In this document: piece by piece, positions 56,532-64,000 of the stretch
Layout: each line of letters opens with the position of its first letter
How positions within the stretch are numbered: the stretch's first letter is position 1
From: an uncultured Oscillospiraceae bacterium
GTDB taxonomy: Bacteria; Bacillota; Clostridia; Oscillospirales; Ruminococcaceae
Direction: 5' to 3'
Assembly (NCBI GenBank): GCA_934448295.1
Contig: CAKSEY010000005.1
Span: 62,001-126,000, forward strand
Length of the DNA stretch: 64,000 nucleotides
Notes under the pieces: model-generated
Told to the model about the DNA's origin: nothing
What the model saw: the letters and a program-made list of their open reading frames with translations, nothing else
Databases searched by the model: none
Program-made: the position numbers and the translations under genes

Positions 56532-57947
56532 ATGCCCGAACTCACCTGGGACAAAATACTCAGCACCAACAGGAGCCGCCCGAACGCCAGCGCCCGCCCC
56601 GGAGACATCCGCACGGAATTCGCCCGGGACTATCACCGGATAATCAGCAGCGCAAGCTTCCGCAGGCTCCAGGACAAAACGCAGGTTTTTCCGCTTGACC
56701 GGGGGGATTTTGTGCGCACCAGGCTCACACATTCGCTGGAGGTCTCCTCGTTTGCAAGCTCCATGGGATACACGGCGCTGGCGCGGCTTTCGCAGTCCCG
56801 CCCGGAGATAACACCGCATATACGCCAGGACTGCGCCGAGATACTCCGGTGCGCCGGACTTATCCACGATATCGGCAACCCTCCGTTCGGGCATTTCGGC
56901 GAGTTCACGATACGCGAGTGGTTCTCCGAAAAACTGCCGGAGCTGGAATTCTGCGGGCAGAAGGTGACTGGCCTCCTGACCGAGCAGCAGTGCGCCGACA
57001 TCGTGCATTTCGAGGGCAACGCCCAGGCGCTGCGGGTGCTGACAAAGCTCCACTACTTCATTGACGAGCACGGAATGAACCTCACCCACGCGCTGCTGAA
57101 CACTATTATAAAATACCCAGTGCCGTCCACCGGGATAGACAAAAGCAGCGGCGACATCAAAACAAAGAAGATGGGCTATTTCTCCGCCGAGCAGGGGCTT
57201 TACCGCAGCATAGTGGATTCCACCGGGGCGGACGGCTGCCGCTATCCACTCACCTGGCTGCTTGAGGCCGCGGACGACATCGCCTACAAGACCGCCGACA
57301 TCGAGGACGCACAGCGCAAGGGGCTTATCTCATACAGCGCCCTGCTTACCGAACTGACCTCGCAGAAATTCGCAGACCAGTGCCGCACCGAAGCCGAGCG
57401 CGAGACCCTCGCCGCTGCCGCTGAAAGGCTCCGGCATTACCTCGCAAAAGCCCTGGATAACGGTATGCCCTCCCCGGAGGAAAACGCCGTGCAGAACTGC
57501 ATGGTGCGTGTTCAGTCAATGCTGATAAACGCCGCCGCTGACTCGTTCATCGGGCACTACGATGAAATAATGCGCGGCGGGCTTAAATCCGAGCTGCTGG
57601 CTCTTTCTCCTGCAAGGGTGCTTGCGGACGCCCTCGGGGATATCGCGCTGAGGTACGCTTTCCGCTCAAAGGAAATACTCCGCATCGAGCTTGCAGTGTC
57701 GCAGATGATGAACTTCCTGCTGGAGCGCCTGACCGGAGCCGCGCTGCGCTTTGAAACTCCCCAGGAAAAAATAACCGACAGCAAGCTGATAAGCGTGATA
57801 TCCGAAAACTATGTAAAGATATGCCGCATGGGCTGGCACGACGGTCGGTCGGAGCTTTACAGCCGCCTTATGCTGGTGACGGACTACATCTGCGGAATGA
57901 CGGACGGCTACGCCCGCCAGCTTTACCTTGAACTCAACGGAAGATAA
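56532..57947 (+). CDS. dgt: Deoxyguanosinetriphosphate triphosphohydrolase
   Basis: Hydrolyses dGTP (or related dNTPs) to nucleoside and triphosphate. The 471-residue HD-domain protein has FARDYHRIISSASFRRLQDKTQVF, THSLEV (His67) and IHDIGNPPFGHFGE (His112-Asp113), with later EAADDIAYKTADIED. These are the metal and substrate motifs of the family. Such enzymes tune dNTP pools and can limit phage replication. Followed by the rhomboid gene after 17 bases. Confidence 0.95.
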   Translation: MPELTWDKILSTNRSRPNASARPGDIRTEFARDYHRIISSASFRRLQDKTQVFPLDRGDFVRTRLTHSLEVSSFASSMGYTALARLSQSRPEITPHIRQDCAEILRCAGLIHDIGNPPFGHFGEFTIREWFSEKLPELEFCGQKVTGLLTEQQCADIVHFEGNAQALRVLTKLHYFIDEHGMNLTHALLNTIIKYPVPSTGIDKSSGDIKTKKMGYFSAEQGLYRSIVDSTGADGCRYPLTWLLEAADDIAYKTADIEDAQRKGLISYSALLTELTSQKFADQCRTEAERETLAAAAERLRHYLAKALDNGMPSPEENAVQNCMVRVQSMLINAAADSFIGHYDEIMRGGLKSELLALSPARVLADALGDIALRYAFRSKEILRIELAVSQMMNFLLERLTGAALRFETPQEKITDSKLISVISENYVKICRMGWHDGRSELYSRLMLVTDYICGMTDGYARQLYLELNGR

Positions 57948-57964
57948 TTTCAATGGAGGAACCC

Positions 57965-58558
57965 ATGCCCGCTAAAAACAGATTCAAATACAAACTTTCA
58001 TACAACTGCCCCGTTGTGCTGACCTACGCTGCGATTTGCCTTGCAATGCTCGTTGTGAACTGGCTCACCGGAGGCTGGTGGAACACTTACGTCATGTCAT
58101 GCCCGGGTCATCCCTCCTTCCTTGACCCTATGACCTACGTCAGGTGCGTGACATATTTCTTCGGTCATTCCAGCTGGAACCACTACGCCAGCAATATGCT
58201 GCTGATGCTGCTGGTGGGGCCGGTGGTCGAGGAAAAATACGGCAGCGGAAACCTTATCTTCATGATACTGGTGACCGGGGTCGCCTCGGGGCTTATAAAC
58301 TGCATATTCTTCACCACCGGAATAATCGGCGCAAGCGGGATCGTGTTCATGATGATAATCCTCAGCGCCTTCACGAACATGAAAAAGGGCGAGATACCGC
58401 TCACCCTGATACTTGTCGCCGCTATCTATCTCGGGCGGGAAATCGTCAGCGCGTTCACGCCGGACAACGTTTCGCAGTTCGGGCATATAATCGGCGGCCT
58501 TTTCGGGCTGTTCTGGGGGATATATTTCTACAAGTCCAAATTCAGCAGTCAGTATTGA
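57965..58558 (+). CDS. Rhomboid family intramembrane serine protease
   Basis: A 197-residue, about six-span membrane protein. The Ser-His dyad is Ser124 in GIIGASGIVFMM and His174 in FGHIIGGLFGLFWG; SSWNHYASNMLLMLLVGPVVEEKYGS is the usual rhomboid L1/TM2 region. The start MPAKNRFKYK follows GGAGGAACCC; the ATG four codons upstream overlaps this ribosome site. It is in one transcript with dgt. Substrate unknown. Confidence 0.88.
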   Translation: MPAKNRFKYKLSYNCPVVLTYAAICLAMLVVNWLTGGWWNTYVMSCPGHPSFLDPMTYVRCVTYFFGHSSWNHYASNMLLMLLVGPVVEEKYGSGNLIFMILVTGVASGLINCIFFTTGIIGASGIVFMMIILSAFTNMKKGEIPLTLILVAAIYLGREIVSAFTPDNVSQFGHIIGGLFGLFWGIYFYKSKFSSQY

Positions 58559-58652
58559 TTTCAAAAAATATCCAATAATAAAGCCGCTCATGGTGCAGAT
58601 AATATTCCCGTGCAGATATCGCTGCACAGTATATAAAAGGAGGATCTGAATC

Positions 58653-59123
58653 ATGAAGAAGCTTCTCAGTATTGCTGCCGCGCTCTCAGCGGCAGCCATT
58701 ATAAACTGCGCCGCTTTCGCAAATGGCGGAGTTGTCGGCGGAGTTGTGAGCGCAGGCGAGGATATAGTTAACGGCGTCGTCGGCGCGGGCGAGGACATTG
58801 TAAACGGCGTGACAGGCGGAGATACCACCACCGGCGCAGGCGATACGATAACCGCCGCCCCCGGTGAAAACAGCGGAGCAGCCGACAACACCACAGAAGG
58901 CGCCGAAAACGGAACGACAAACGGAACCACTGGCGGAACAACCAGCGGCACCACCGGAACCGATACGCCTTCCGGGACAAACAAGCCTGAAAACGGAACT
59001 ACCTCCGGCGCGACAAACGGCGCACAGAACCCTGTTACCGGCGTACCGTTCAACTTTGCGGCTTTCGGCGCGGCAGCCCTCGGTATCGCGGGCGTTATTG
59101 CGGCTTCCAAACGCAGCGAATAA
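58653..59123 (+). CDS. Thr/Gly-rich surface protein with NPVTG sorting signal
   Basis: A 156-residue low-complexity protein. Signal peptide (MKKLLSIAAALSAAAIINCA, then AFA); two copies of a GGVVSAGEDIVNGVVGAGEDIVNG-type motif; a Thr/Gly/Asn-rich spacer (about 55-125); then NPVTG, a hydrophobic segment and KRSE. This is the layout of a sortase substrate, with an NPxTG motif like those of class B/D sortases in some Clostridia. AAGGAGG lies 8 bases before the ATG. A hairpin GTGCAG/CTGCAC is in its leader. No sortase gene is in the window. Confidence 0.8.
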   Translation: MKKLLSIAAALSAAAIINCAAFANGGVVGGVVSAGEDIVNGVVGAGEDIVNGVTGGDTTTGAGDTITAAPGENSGAADNTTEGAENGTTNGTTGGTTSGTTGTDTPSGTNKPENGTTSGATNGAQNPVTGVPFNFAAFGAAALGIAGVIAASKRSE

Positions 59124-59145
59124 TTTAGCTAAATTGCTTAATTTA

Positions 59146-59177
59146 AATTGCGCTTTCGTTTATTCGGGAGCGCAATT
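59146..59177 (+). terminator. Possible terminator of the NPVTG protein gene
   Basis: AATTGCGCT ... AGCGCAATT stem followed by CATTTTA, 22 bases after the stop. Confidence 0.65.
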
Positions 59178-59332
59178 CATTTTAGGTTAGCAAAATTATC
59201 TGTTTTCACTAAATTTTTTTTAAATTAATGTACAAATTGACAGTTGCTTTTTTTTCGAGTTTATAGTAAAATATTTAATGAGGATTTAGTGTTTGCTATC
59301 CACACAATTATTATTAGGAGGATTTTTTTCTT

Positions 59333-60349
59333 ATGAAGTTAAGAAGAGTTATCTCTGCTGCCGCTGCTCTTGCAGTTGTTGCAGCAACAAGTGTTTCCTC
59401 TTTTGCAGCTTCCGTTGCAAAGGGAACAGATCCCGCTTCCGGCATGTTTGCTTGCCTGCTTTCTGATGATTCCAACGTTCCGCTGTTCACCGACAGCAGC
59501 CTTGTTTCAACCATCACAAAGGTTAGCGTAACCCTGAAGTGCAAGGATAAGGACTTTGAGAAGGCTGTTATGGCTGGAGACACATGGTACGGCGGCGGTT
59601 TCGGCGTTAACTCCAACTCCACAGGCTGGAGCTCTCACGAGTGGTCCATTCAGCCCGGTATCAAGGAGCTGACAATGGAAGCTACCGATACCAGATACGT
59701 TTACAAGGTAACATTCGACAACGAGAAGCCGATCTTCTCCACAACCGATACATATGCACAGGTTTGGTGGCAGGATTGGTCCGGCACTGCTGAATTCGAG
59801 TACGTAAGCTGCGAGCTTCTGAACGCTGACGGTGTTGATATCAGAGACGTCAAGACCGACGCTGCAACTGAGCCCACAACTCCTGCTGAGCCCACCGCAG
59901 AAGCAACCGCTGAGGCTGTTGCTACCGCTGAGGCTGCTGAGACCGCTGAAGTAGCTGAGACTGCTGAGGTAGTTGAGACCGCTGAGGTTGTTGAGACTGC
60001 TGAGACCGTTGAGGTTGCTGAGACTGTTGAGGTTGAGGAGACCGCTGAGGTTGCTGATACCGCTGAGGCTGCTGAGGATACTGCTGAGGCTGATTACACC
60101 GCTGAGGTTGACTTCACTGCTGAAGCTACCGACGAGTTCACTGGCTCTGATGAGACTGCTGAAACTGCTGAGGCTGCAACCGCTGACGCTGCTACTGCTG
60201 AGGCTGCTGCTACTACCGACGCTGGCAATGGCAATGTAGCTGCTGACGACAAGGGCAACCCTGAGACCGGCGTTGCTGGTGTAGCTGTTGCTGCAGGCGT
60301 TGTAGCTCTGGCTGGCGCTGCTGTTGTAGTTTCCCGCAAGAGAAAGTAA
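59333..60349 (+). CDS. Surface protein with sugar-binding-like domain, Glu/Ala/Thr spacer and NPETG sorting signal
   Basis: A 338-residue exported protein. Signal peptide of about 25 residues. A beta-rich domain (about 28-168) with exposed aromatics (GDTWYGGGFGVN, WSSHEWSIQPG, TYAQVWWQDWSGTAEFEYVSC) looks like a carbohydrate-binding module, though no family is certain. A long acidic spacer (about 175-305) of ETAEVAET-type repeats follows, then GNPETG, a hydrophobic span and SRKRK for sortase anchoring. Codon use is strongly biased as in gap, so it is probably very abundant. AGGAGG precedes the ATG; a promoter (TTGACA or TTGCTT near 59237-59265) lies upstream. Confidence 0.82.
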   Translation: MKLRRVISAAAALAVVAATSVSSFAASVAKGTDPASGMFACLLSDDSNVPLFTDSSLVSTITKVSVTLKCKDKDFEKAVMAGDTWYGGGFGVNSNSTGWSSHEWSIQPGIKELTMEATDTRYVYKVTFDNEKPIFSTTDTYAQVWWQDWSGTAEFEYVSCELLNADGVDIRDVKTDAATEPTTPAEPTAEATAEAVATAEAAETAEVAETAEVVETAEVVETAETVEVAETVEVEETAEVADTAEAAEDTAEADYTAEVDFTAEATDEFTGSDETAETAEAATADAATAEAAATTDAGNGNVAADDKGNPETGVAGVAVAAGVVALAGAAVVVSRKRK

Positions 60350-60387
60350 TCAATAAGTAAGTGGTCAGATAGTTCAAACACTAACCG

Positions 60388-60417
60388 CACCCCTGGAGAG
60401 ATCCAGGGGTGTTTTTT
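60388..60417 (+). terminator. Terminator of the NPETG protein gene
   Basis: CACCCCTGG, AGAGAT, CCAGGGGTG followed by TTTTTT. Confidence 0.95.
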
Positions 60418-60521
60418 CGTCAGCAGTAGTTTTTATTGTGATTTCTTTTTTGTGATATTGCTTCCGCATGGCACATATAATACTATGTGGCAACAAATTA
60501 CATTCGAAAGGAAGCGCAGAG

Positions 60522-60653
60522 ATGGACTACAAAGTTACCAGCACAGCCCCGGAATCCGGCAGAAAAGAGCAGCAGAAAATGGACGCGGCAAAACGAGCCT
60601 ACGAGGAGCTTATCAAGTACATAAACCGCAAGGAAGCCGATAAAACTGCGTAA
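60522..60653 (+). CDS. Small hypothetical protein (43 residues)
   Basis: Starts MDYKVTSTAPESGRKEQQKM after GAAAGGAAGCGCAGAG and ends YINRKEADKTA. Charged, helix-forming, no family recognised. Support comes from the ribosome site, a TATAAT box about 47 bases upstream, and codon use like the rest of the genome. It lies between the NPETG protein gene and the ATP synthase operon, convergent with atpC. Confidence 0.55.
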   Translation: MDYKVTSTAPESGRKEQQKMDAAKRAYEELIKYINRKEADKTA

Positions 60654-60850
60654 TCCCACGGAGGAAGCGCAGTCTTGACCGCAGTCGTCCTATATTAATA
60701 GAACCCCGGGACGAATTCTGTCGGCGGTGTGCTGCAACGGAGAATTTCACATATTTCTGCAATGGCTGGGGTGCCTGCGCAGCACCCGCGCCAAATCGCA
60801 GCAGGAACTGTGTGGGCTGGAAATTATATGGAATTTCTTTTTTCACAAAA
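60654..60850. other. Non-coding stretch with extended hairpin potential
   Basis: About 200 bases with no convincing gene. Inverted repeats can nest: TGCTGC (about 60729) with GCAGCA (about 60799), TGGC/GCCA and GGGTGC/GCACCC around 60763-60793, plus GAAATT/AATTTC near 60820. It ends at the terminator 60852-60876, which also works in the plus direction. It may be a structured RNA downstream of the 43-residue gene, or just the 3' region of that transcript. No RNA family is recognised. Confidence 0.35.
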
Positions 60851-60851
60851 A

Positions 60852-60876
60852 AATCGGCAGAAAAAATCTGCCGATT
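60852..60876 (-). terminator. Terminator of the ATP synthase operon
   Basis: AATCGGCAGA / TCTGCCGATT stem with an A/T loop; the minus strand follows with seven T residues. T-rich sequence also follows on the plus strand. Confidence 0.93.
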
Positions 60877-60888
60877 ATTTTTATAGTA

Positions 60889-61290
60889 TTATAGAAGATG
60901 TGCCGCGTCTATGCGGTTCAGCGCTCTCTTGAGCTTTGCCTCTGCCAGACGCAGCTCGTTGTCGCTTGCGGCAGACTTGATGCGCTCCTCGGCAACATCT
61001 TTTGCGTGCTCCGCGCGATCAACGTCAATGTCCTCTGCCCACTCGCACGCCTGCACCAGTATAACGGTTTTTTCCTTTGATACCTTTATGATACCTCCGG
61101 TGGTGGCGGCGCGGCGGAACTGCCCGTCTATCATTATGCGCATCTGTCCGATGCCGAGCGCGGCGCAGTACGGCTCATGCCCGTTGAGTATTCCGACATC
61201 TCCCACGGTGGTGCGGGCGATTATCTGCTCGGTCTCGCCGTCAAAGAATGTCTTTTCGGGCGTGATGATCTGTAATCTGAACGGCGTCAT
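60889..61290 (-). CDS. atpC: ATP synthase F1 subunit epsilon
   Basis: A 133-residue subunit of the central stalk, with the N-terminal beta sandwich (FRLQIITPEKTFFDGETEQI, TVGDVGILNGHEPYCAALGIG) and C-terminal helical hairpin (DRAEHAKDVAEERI ... AEAKLKRALNRI). It couples rotation and inhibits ATP hydrolysis. Last gene of the operon, 13 bases after atpD. Confidence 0.96.
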   Translation of the reverse strand: MTPFRLQIITPEKTFFDGETEQIIARTTVGDVGILNGHEPYCAALGIGQMRIMIDGQFRRAATTGGIIKVSKEKTVILVQACEWAEDIDVDRAEHAKDVAEERIKSAASDNELRLAEAKLKRALNRIDAAHLL

Positions 61291-61303
61291 ATATTACCTC
61301 CGA

Positions 61304-62698
61304 TCAGCCCTTTTTAGCCTTTTCAATGACCTCGTCAATGGTTCCTGCAAACAGGAATGCAGACTCGGGCAGGTCATCGTGCTTGCCCTCGATGATCTCC
61401 TTGAAGCCGCGGATAGTCTCCTTCAGCGGAACGTACTTGCCCTCCATACCGGTGAAAGCCTCCGCAACGGAGAACGGCTGGGACAGGAAGCGCTGGATCT
61501 TTCTCGCACGGGATACGGTGAGCTTGTCCTCGTCGGAGAGCTCGTCCATACCGAGTATCGCGATGATGTCCTGTAACTCGTTGTAGCGCTGGAGAATGGA
61601 CTGCACCGCTCTTGCGACCTCGTAATGCTCCTTGCCGACGATATCCGGTGTGAGTATCCTGGAGGTGGACTCCAGCGGGTCAACTGCCGGATAAATACCC
61701 ATGGACGCGATGTTTCTGGAAAGAACCGTGGTGGCGTCCAGATGTGCGAACGTGGTAGCCGGAGCCGGGTCGGTCAGGTCGTCCGCAGGAACGTAAACCG
61801 CCTGAACGGACGTGATGGAGCCCTTCTTGGTGGAGGTGATACGCTCCTGGAGAGCGCCCATCTCGGTCGCCAGGGTAGGCTGATAACCAACGGCGGAAGG
61901 CATACGGCCAAGCAGAGCCGAAACCTCGGAGCCTGCCTGAGTGAAACGGAAGATGTTGTCGATAAACAGGAGCACGTCCTGACCTTCCTTGTCACGGAAG
62001 TATTCCGCCATGGTAAGTCCGGAGAGGGCAACTCTCATTCTTGCCCCTGGCGGCTCGTTCATCTGACCGTAAACAAGCGCGGTCTTGCTGATAACGCCGG
62101 ATTCCGTCATCTCGTTGTAGAGGTCGTTGCCCTCGCGGGTACGCTCGCCTACGCCGGTGAATACGGAAATACCGCCGTGCTGCTTTGCGATATTGTTGAT
62201 AAGCTCCATGATAAGGACGGTCTTACCAACGCCGGCACCGCCGAACAGACCTATCTTACCGCCCTTGAGGTACGGCGCGATAAGGTCAACGACCTTGATA
62301 CCGGTTTCAAGAACCTGGTTGGAAGCCTCCTGCTCCTCAAACTTCGGAGCGGGGCGGTGGATCTCCCACTTCTCGGCGGTTTGCGGCTGGGGCTTGTTAT
62401 CAACAGCCTCGCCCAGCAGGTTGAATATTCTGCCGAGGGTCTCCTTTCCGACAGGTACCTTTATGGACGCTCCGGTGTCCACTGCCTCCATGCCTCTTAC
62501 AAGGCCGTCAGTGGAGCCCATTGCGATACAGCGGACAACGTCGTCGCCAATGTGCTGTGCCACCTCGACAACGAGCTTCTGACCGTTGTTGTCGATCTCG
62601 ATGGCATTGAGCAGATTGGGCAGATGATCGGGGCTGAACCTGATATCAAGCACCGCACCGATGACCGTAACGATCGTGCCCTTGTTCTGATTTGTCAT
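61304..62698 (-). CDS. atpD: ATP synthase F1 subunit beta
   Basis: Catalytic subunit, 464 residues. P-loop GGAGVGKTVLIMELI, GERTREGNDLY with the catalytic Glu, ALSGLTMAEYFRDKEGQDVLLFIDNIFRFTQAG and VPADDLTDPAPATTFAHLD are all intact. Start MTNQNKGTIV after GGAAAGGAAAATCAG. It follows atpG after 61 bases, a gap that holds an ATTCCG/CGGAAT hairpin around the atpG stop. Confidence 0.98.
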   Translation of the reverse strand: MTNQNKGTIVTVIGAVLDIRFSPDHLPNLLNAIEIDNNGQKLVVEVAQHIGDDVVRCIAMGSTDGLVRGMEAVDTGASIKVPVGKETLGRIFNLLGEAVDNKPQPQTAEKWEIHRPAPKFEEQEASNQVLETGIKVVDLIAPYLKGGKIGLFGGAGVGKTVLIMELINNIAKQHGGISVFTGVGERTREGNDLYNEMTESGVISKTALVYGQMNEPPGARMRVALSGLTMAEYFRDKEGQDVLLFIDNIFRFTQAGSEVSALLGRMPSAVGYQPTLATEMGALQERITSTKKGSITSVQAVYVPADDLTDPAPATTFAHLDATTVLSRNIASMGIYPAVDPLESTSRILTPDIVGKEHYEVARAVQSILQRYNELQDIIAILGMDELSDEDKLTVSRARKIQRFLSQPFSVAEAFTGMEGKYVPLKETIRGFKEIIEGKHDDLPESAFLFAGTIDEVIEKAKKG

Positions 62699-62759
62699 AT
62701 TCTGATTTTCCTTTCCATTTGATGTGGTTGGAAATACTGTTTTATTCCGTCATGCGGAA

Positions 62760-63596
62760 TCAGTCCAGTGCGTTCGCGCCGGAAACGATCTCGGTGATCT
62801 CCTGCGTGATGCTTGCCTGACGCGCCCTGTTGTAGAGCAGGGACAGGCTCTCGGTCATTGCGTCGGCGTTGTCGGTCGCGGATTCCATCGCAGTCCTGCG
62901 GGCGCCCTGCTCGGAGGCATACGCCTCGACCACAGCGCACTGCACAAGGCTGGCGGCGAATTTCGGCACGATACGGTCGAACACCGCTTCCGGCGACGGG
63001 TCGTAATCCATCACGCCGTAGTCGCCGATATCCTGCGTCTGCATGGGCAGCACAGCCATCTGCTGAGCCTCCTGCGTGAGCTGGGATACGAACATCGTGA
63101 AGAAGATCTGCACGTCGTCCACCTCGCCGCGGCGGAACATTTCCACAGCGGTGTCGGCGATATCCTGCGCCTGTGCCGGCTTGATGTTTTCGGCGATGTT
63201 CGGATAGCTTCCCACCATGTCGTAACCGCGCTTGGAGAAGTACTCTATCGCCTTTTTGCCTATTGCAATGACCTTCGGCTTTTCAGCGTCGCCCGCGTGC
63301 GCGGCAGCGGAAAGCTTGAGGACGTTCGAGTTATATCCGCCCGCAAGACCTCTGTCGCCGGCAACTACGATGAACAGCCGGTGCTTTATCTCTCTCTTTT
63401 CTGTGAACACAGTGGAGAAATCGGTGTTTGCCGAGGCAATTTCGCACATGGACTTGTAAAGCTCGTTAAAATACGGACGAGCCTGCTCCGCTCTCTGCTT
63501 TGCCTTGCGGAGCTTGCTAGAGGACACCAGCTCCATAGCCTTTGTTATCTGACGGGTAGAGCCTACGGACTTTATGCGCCGCTTGATGTCCTTCAT
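62760..63596 (-). CDS. atpG: ATP synthase F1 subunit gamma
   Basis: Rotary shaft, 278 residues. N-terminal helix MKDIKRRIKSVGSTRQITKAMELVSSSKLRKA and C-terminal helix (MESATDNADAMTESLSLLYNRARQASITQEITEIVSGANAL) are typical, as is VVAGDRGLAGGYNSNV. It is separated from atpA by a small membrane-protein gene, which is unusual. Ribosome site AGGAAA. Confidence 0.97.
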   Translation of the reverse strand: MKDIKRRIKSVGSTRQITKAMELVSSSKLRKAKQRAEQARPYFNELYKSMCEIASANTDFSTVFTEKREIKHRLFIVVAGDRGLAGGYNSNVLKLSAAAHAGDAEKPKVIAIGKKAIEYFSKRGYDMVGSYPNIAENIKPAQAQDIADTAVEMFRRGEVDDVQIFFTMFVSQLTQEAQQMAVLPMQTQDIGDYGVMDYDPSPEAVFDRIVPKFAASLVQCAVVEAYASEQGARRTAMESATDNADAMTESLSLLYNRARQASITQEITEIVSGANALD

Positions 63597-63668
63597 GTTT
63601 CCTGCTGCTATAATATCACCCCCGGGAATTAGGCGCGGAGCGTCGTGCCCCGCGTCGGGAGGTCAGGC

Positions 63669-63797
63669 TCACTGAACGTTGTCGTCCGTTGTGATGTATC
63701 TGACCTTTTTCTCGATATAGAGCCATGCCACGCCAAGAATGGCGAGCACGGAAAGTGTTGTGGAAATAATGCCGAGTACAAAAGCAGCCTGCTTCAT
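63669..63797 (-). CDS. Small single-span membrane protein inside the ATP synthase operon
   Basis: A 42-residue protein starting MKQAAFVLGIISTTLSVLAI and ending KVRYITTDDNVQ. One membrane span (about 5-27) followed by a short charged tail. Strong ribosome site (GAAAGGAGCG 5 bases before the ATG). It lies 18 bases after atpA and 72 bases before atpG, in the operon direction. No F1Fo subunit of this kind is known to me at this position; AtpI and AtpZ are different and are found at the start of operons. It may assist assembly or be unrelated. Confidence 0.75.
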   Translation of the reverse strand: MKQAAFVLGIISTTLSVLAILGVAWLYIEKKVRYITTDDNVQ

Positions 63798-63815
63798 AAA
63801 AACGCTCCTTTCGGA

Positions 63816-64000
63816 TTATGCGGCGTAGCCCTTCGCGAATTCAGCGAGAATAGTCTTAAGCTTCTCTTCGATCTCAGGCTTCATTACCTTTTCGGTCTTT
63901 ATGCTTGTGAGTATCTCAGGGTCTGTGGACCTGATGTGATCCAGCAGGTCGGACTGATACTGCTTGATCTTTTCAAGAGGTATCTCAGCCAGGAAGTTGT
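63816..64000 (-). CDS. atpA: ATP synthase F1 subunit alpha, C-terminal fragment (cut by window edge)
   Basis: The last 60 codons are in the window: NFLAEIPLEKIKQYQSDLLD, then further helix and EKLKTILAEFAKGYAA at the end. This is the conserved C-terminal helical region of the non-catalytic alpha subunit. Operon order and position before atpG confirm it. The nucleotide-binding part is outside the window. Confidence 0.93.
   Translation of the reverse strand, partial: NFLAEIPLEKIKQYQSDLLDHIRSTDPEILTSIKTEKVMKPEIEEKLKTILAEFAKGYAA

Noticed and set aside
60613..60846. A 77-codon minus-strand frame and a plus-strand frame (60729-60932) near atpC.
   Set aside because: No ribosome site, no family resemblance, and both run through inverted repeats and the atp terminator.
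1..64000. tRNA, rRNA, prophage or integrase genes.
   Set aside because: None was seen on either strand while reading; in particular no tRNA-Trp between rpmG and secE, where many bacteria have one. A tRNAscan run would be needed to exclude every tRNA.

Overview
The window looks like a piece of chromosome from a moderately GC-rich, Gram-positive, spore-forming Clostridia, most like a gut Ruminococcaceae/Oscillospiraceae member. This rests on the gene content (yqfC/yqfD sporulation pair, clostripain-type lipoprotein, AGCS symporter, NfnAB, GH127/GH3 glycosidases, PyrR attenuation, class 1B PyrD/PyrK, NPxTG wall-anchored proteins) and on consistent AGGAGG ribosome sites and TTGACA-17-TATAAT promoters. 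The exact genus cannot be fixed from the sequence alone.

Layout. 1-2210: pyrR-pyrC-pyrF operon (minus) behind a PyrR-type attenuator, divergent from an alpha/beta hydrolase-sirtuin pair. 3.7-7.4 kb: secreted C11 peptidase, then a minD-like gene with mgsA. 7.4-10.5 kb: DUF378 protein, a probable small RNA, metA with an acetyl-CoA type active site, and a zinc-ribbon membrane protein with a Pro-rich repeat. 10.6-15.6 kb: DUF3343/cysteine desulfurase, then zapA-like coiled coil and U32 peptidase. 16-23 kb: rod-shape cluster mreB-(membrane protein)-pyrK-pyrD-mreC-mreD-mrdA, with pyrimidine genes embedded in it. 23-32 kb: DUF1540, AGCS symporter, response regulator, yqfCD, chemoreceptor, barnase/barstar, WYL regulator. 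32-36 kb: amino-acid ABC transporter with a strikingly permuted and duplicated binding domain, then cysK. 36-41 kb: lipase-like hydrolase, NfnAB, CE2-like esterase. 41-46.6 kb: rpmG-secE-nusG-rplK-rplA, ispF, pseudouridine synthase, gap. 46.6-51.6 kb: AraC regulator with GH127 and GH3, a plant arabinose/xylose side-chain unit. 52-54.4 kb: GGDEF-REC-HD-GYP protein and Hpt. 54.5-60.4 kb: secreted proteins, MazF, dGTPase, rhomboid and two NPxTG surface proteins. 60.9-64 kb: the F1 end of the ATP synthase operon (atpA-small membrane ORF-atpG-atpD-atpC).

Mobile DNA is limited to a 162-bp MITE-like palindromic element present three times (7444, 10282, 36085), each copy flanked by a 4-bp AT-only target duplication; two copies are identical. 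No transposase, prophage, CRISPR array, rRNA or tRNA was seen.

The most unusual items are: the ABC transporter fusion whose two binding-protein repeats run lobe 2-lobe 1-lobe 2-lobe 1; the MITE family, including one insertion inside the cysK 5' leader and two compensatory base-pair changes in another copy; a ~133-nt small RNA candidate with an anti-Shine-Dalgarno tract; a 42-residue single-span membrane peptide gene between atpA and atpG; and a ZapA protein expanded by five 31-residue coiled-coil repeats.
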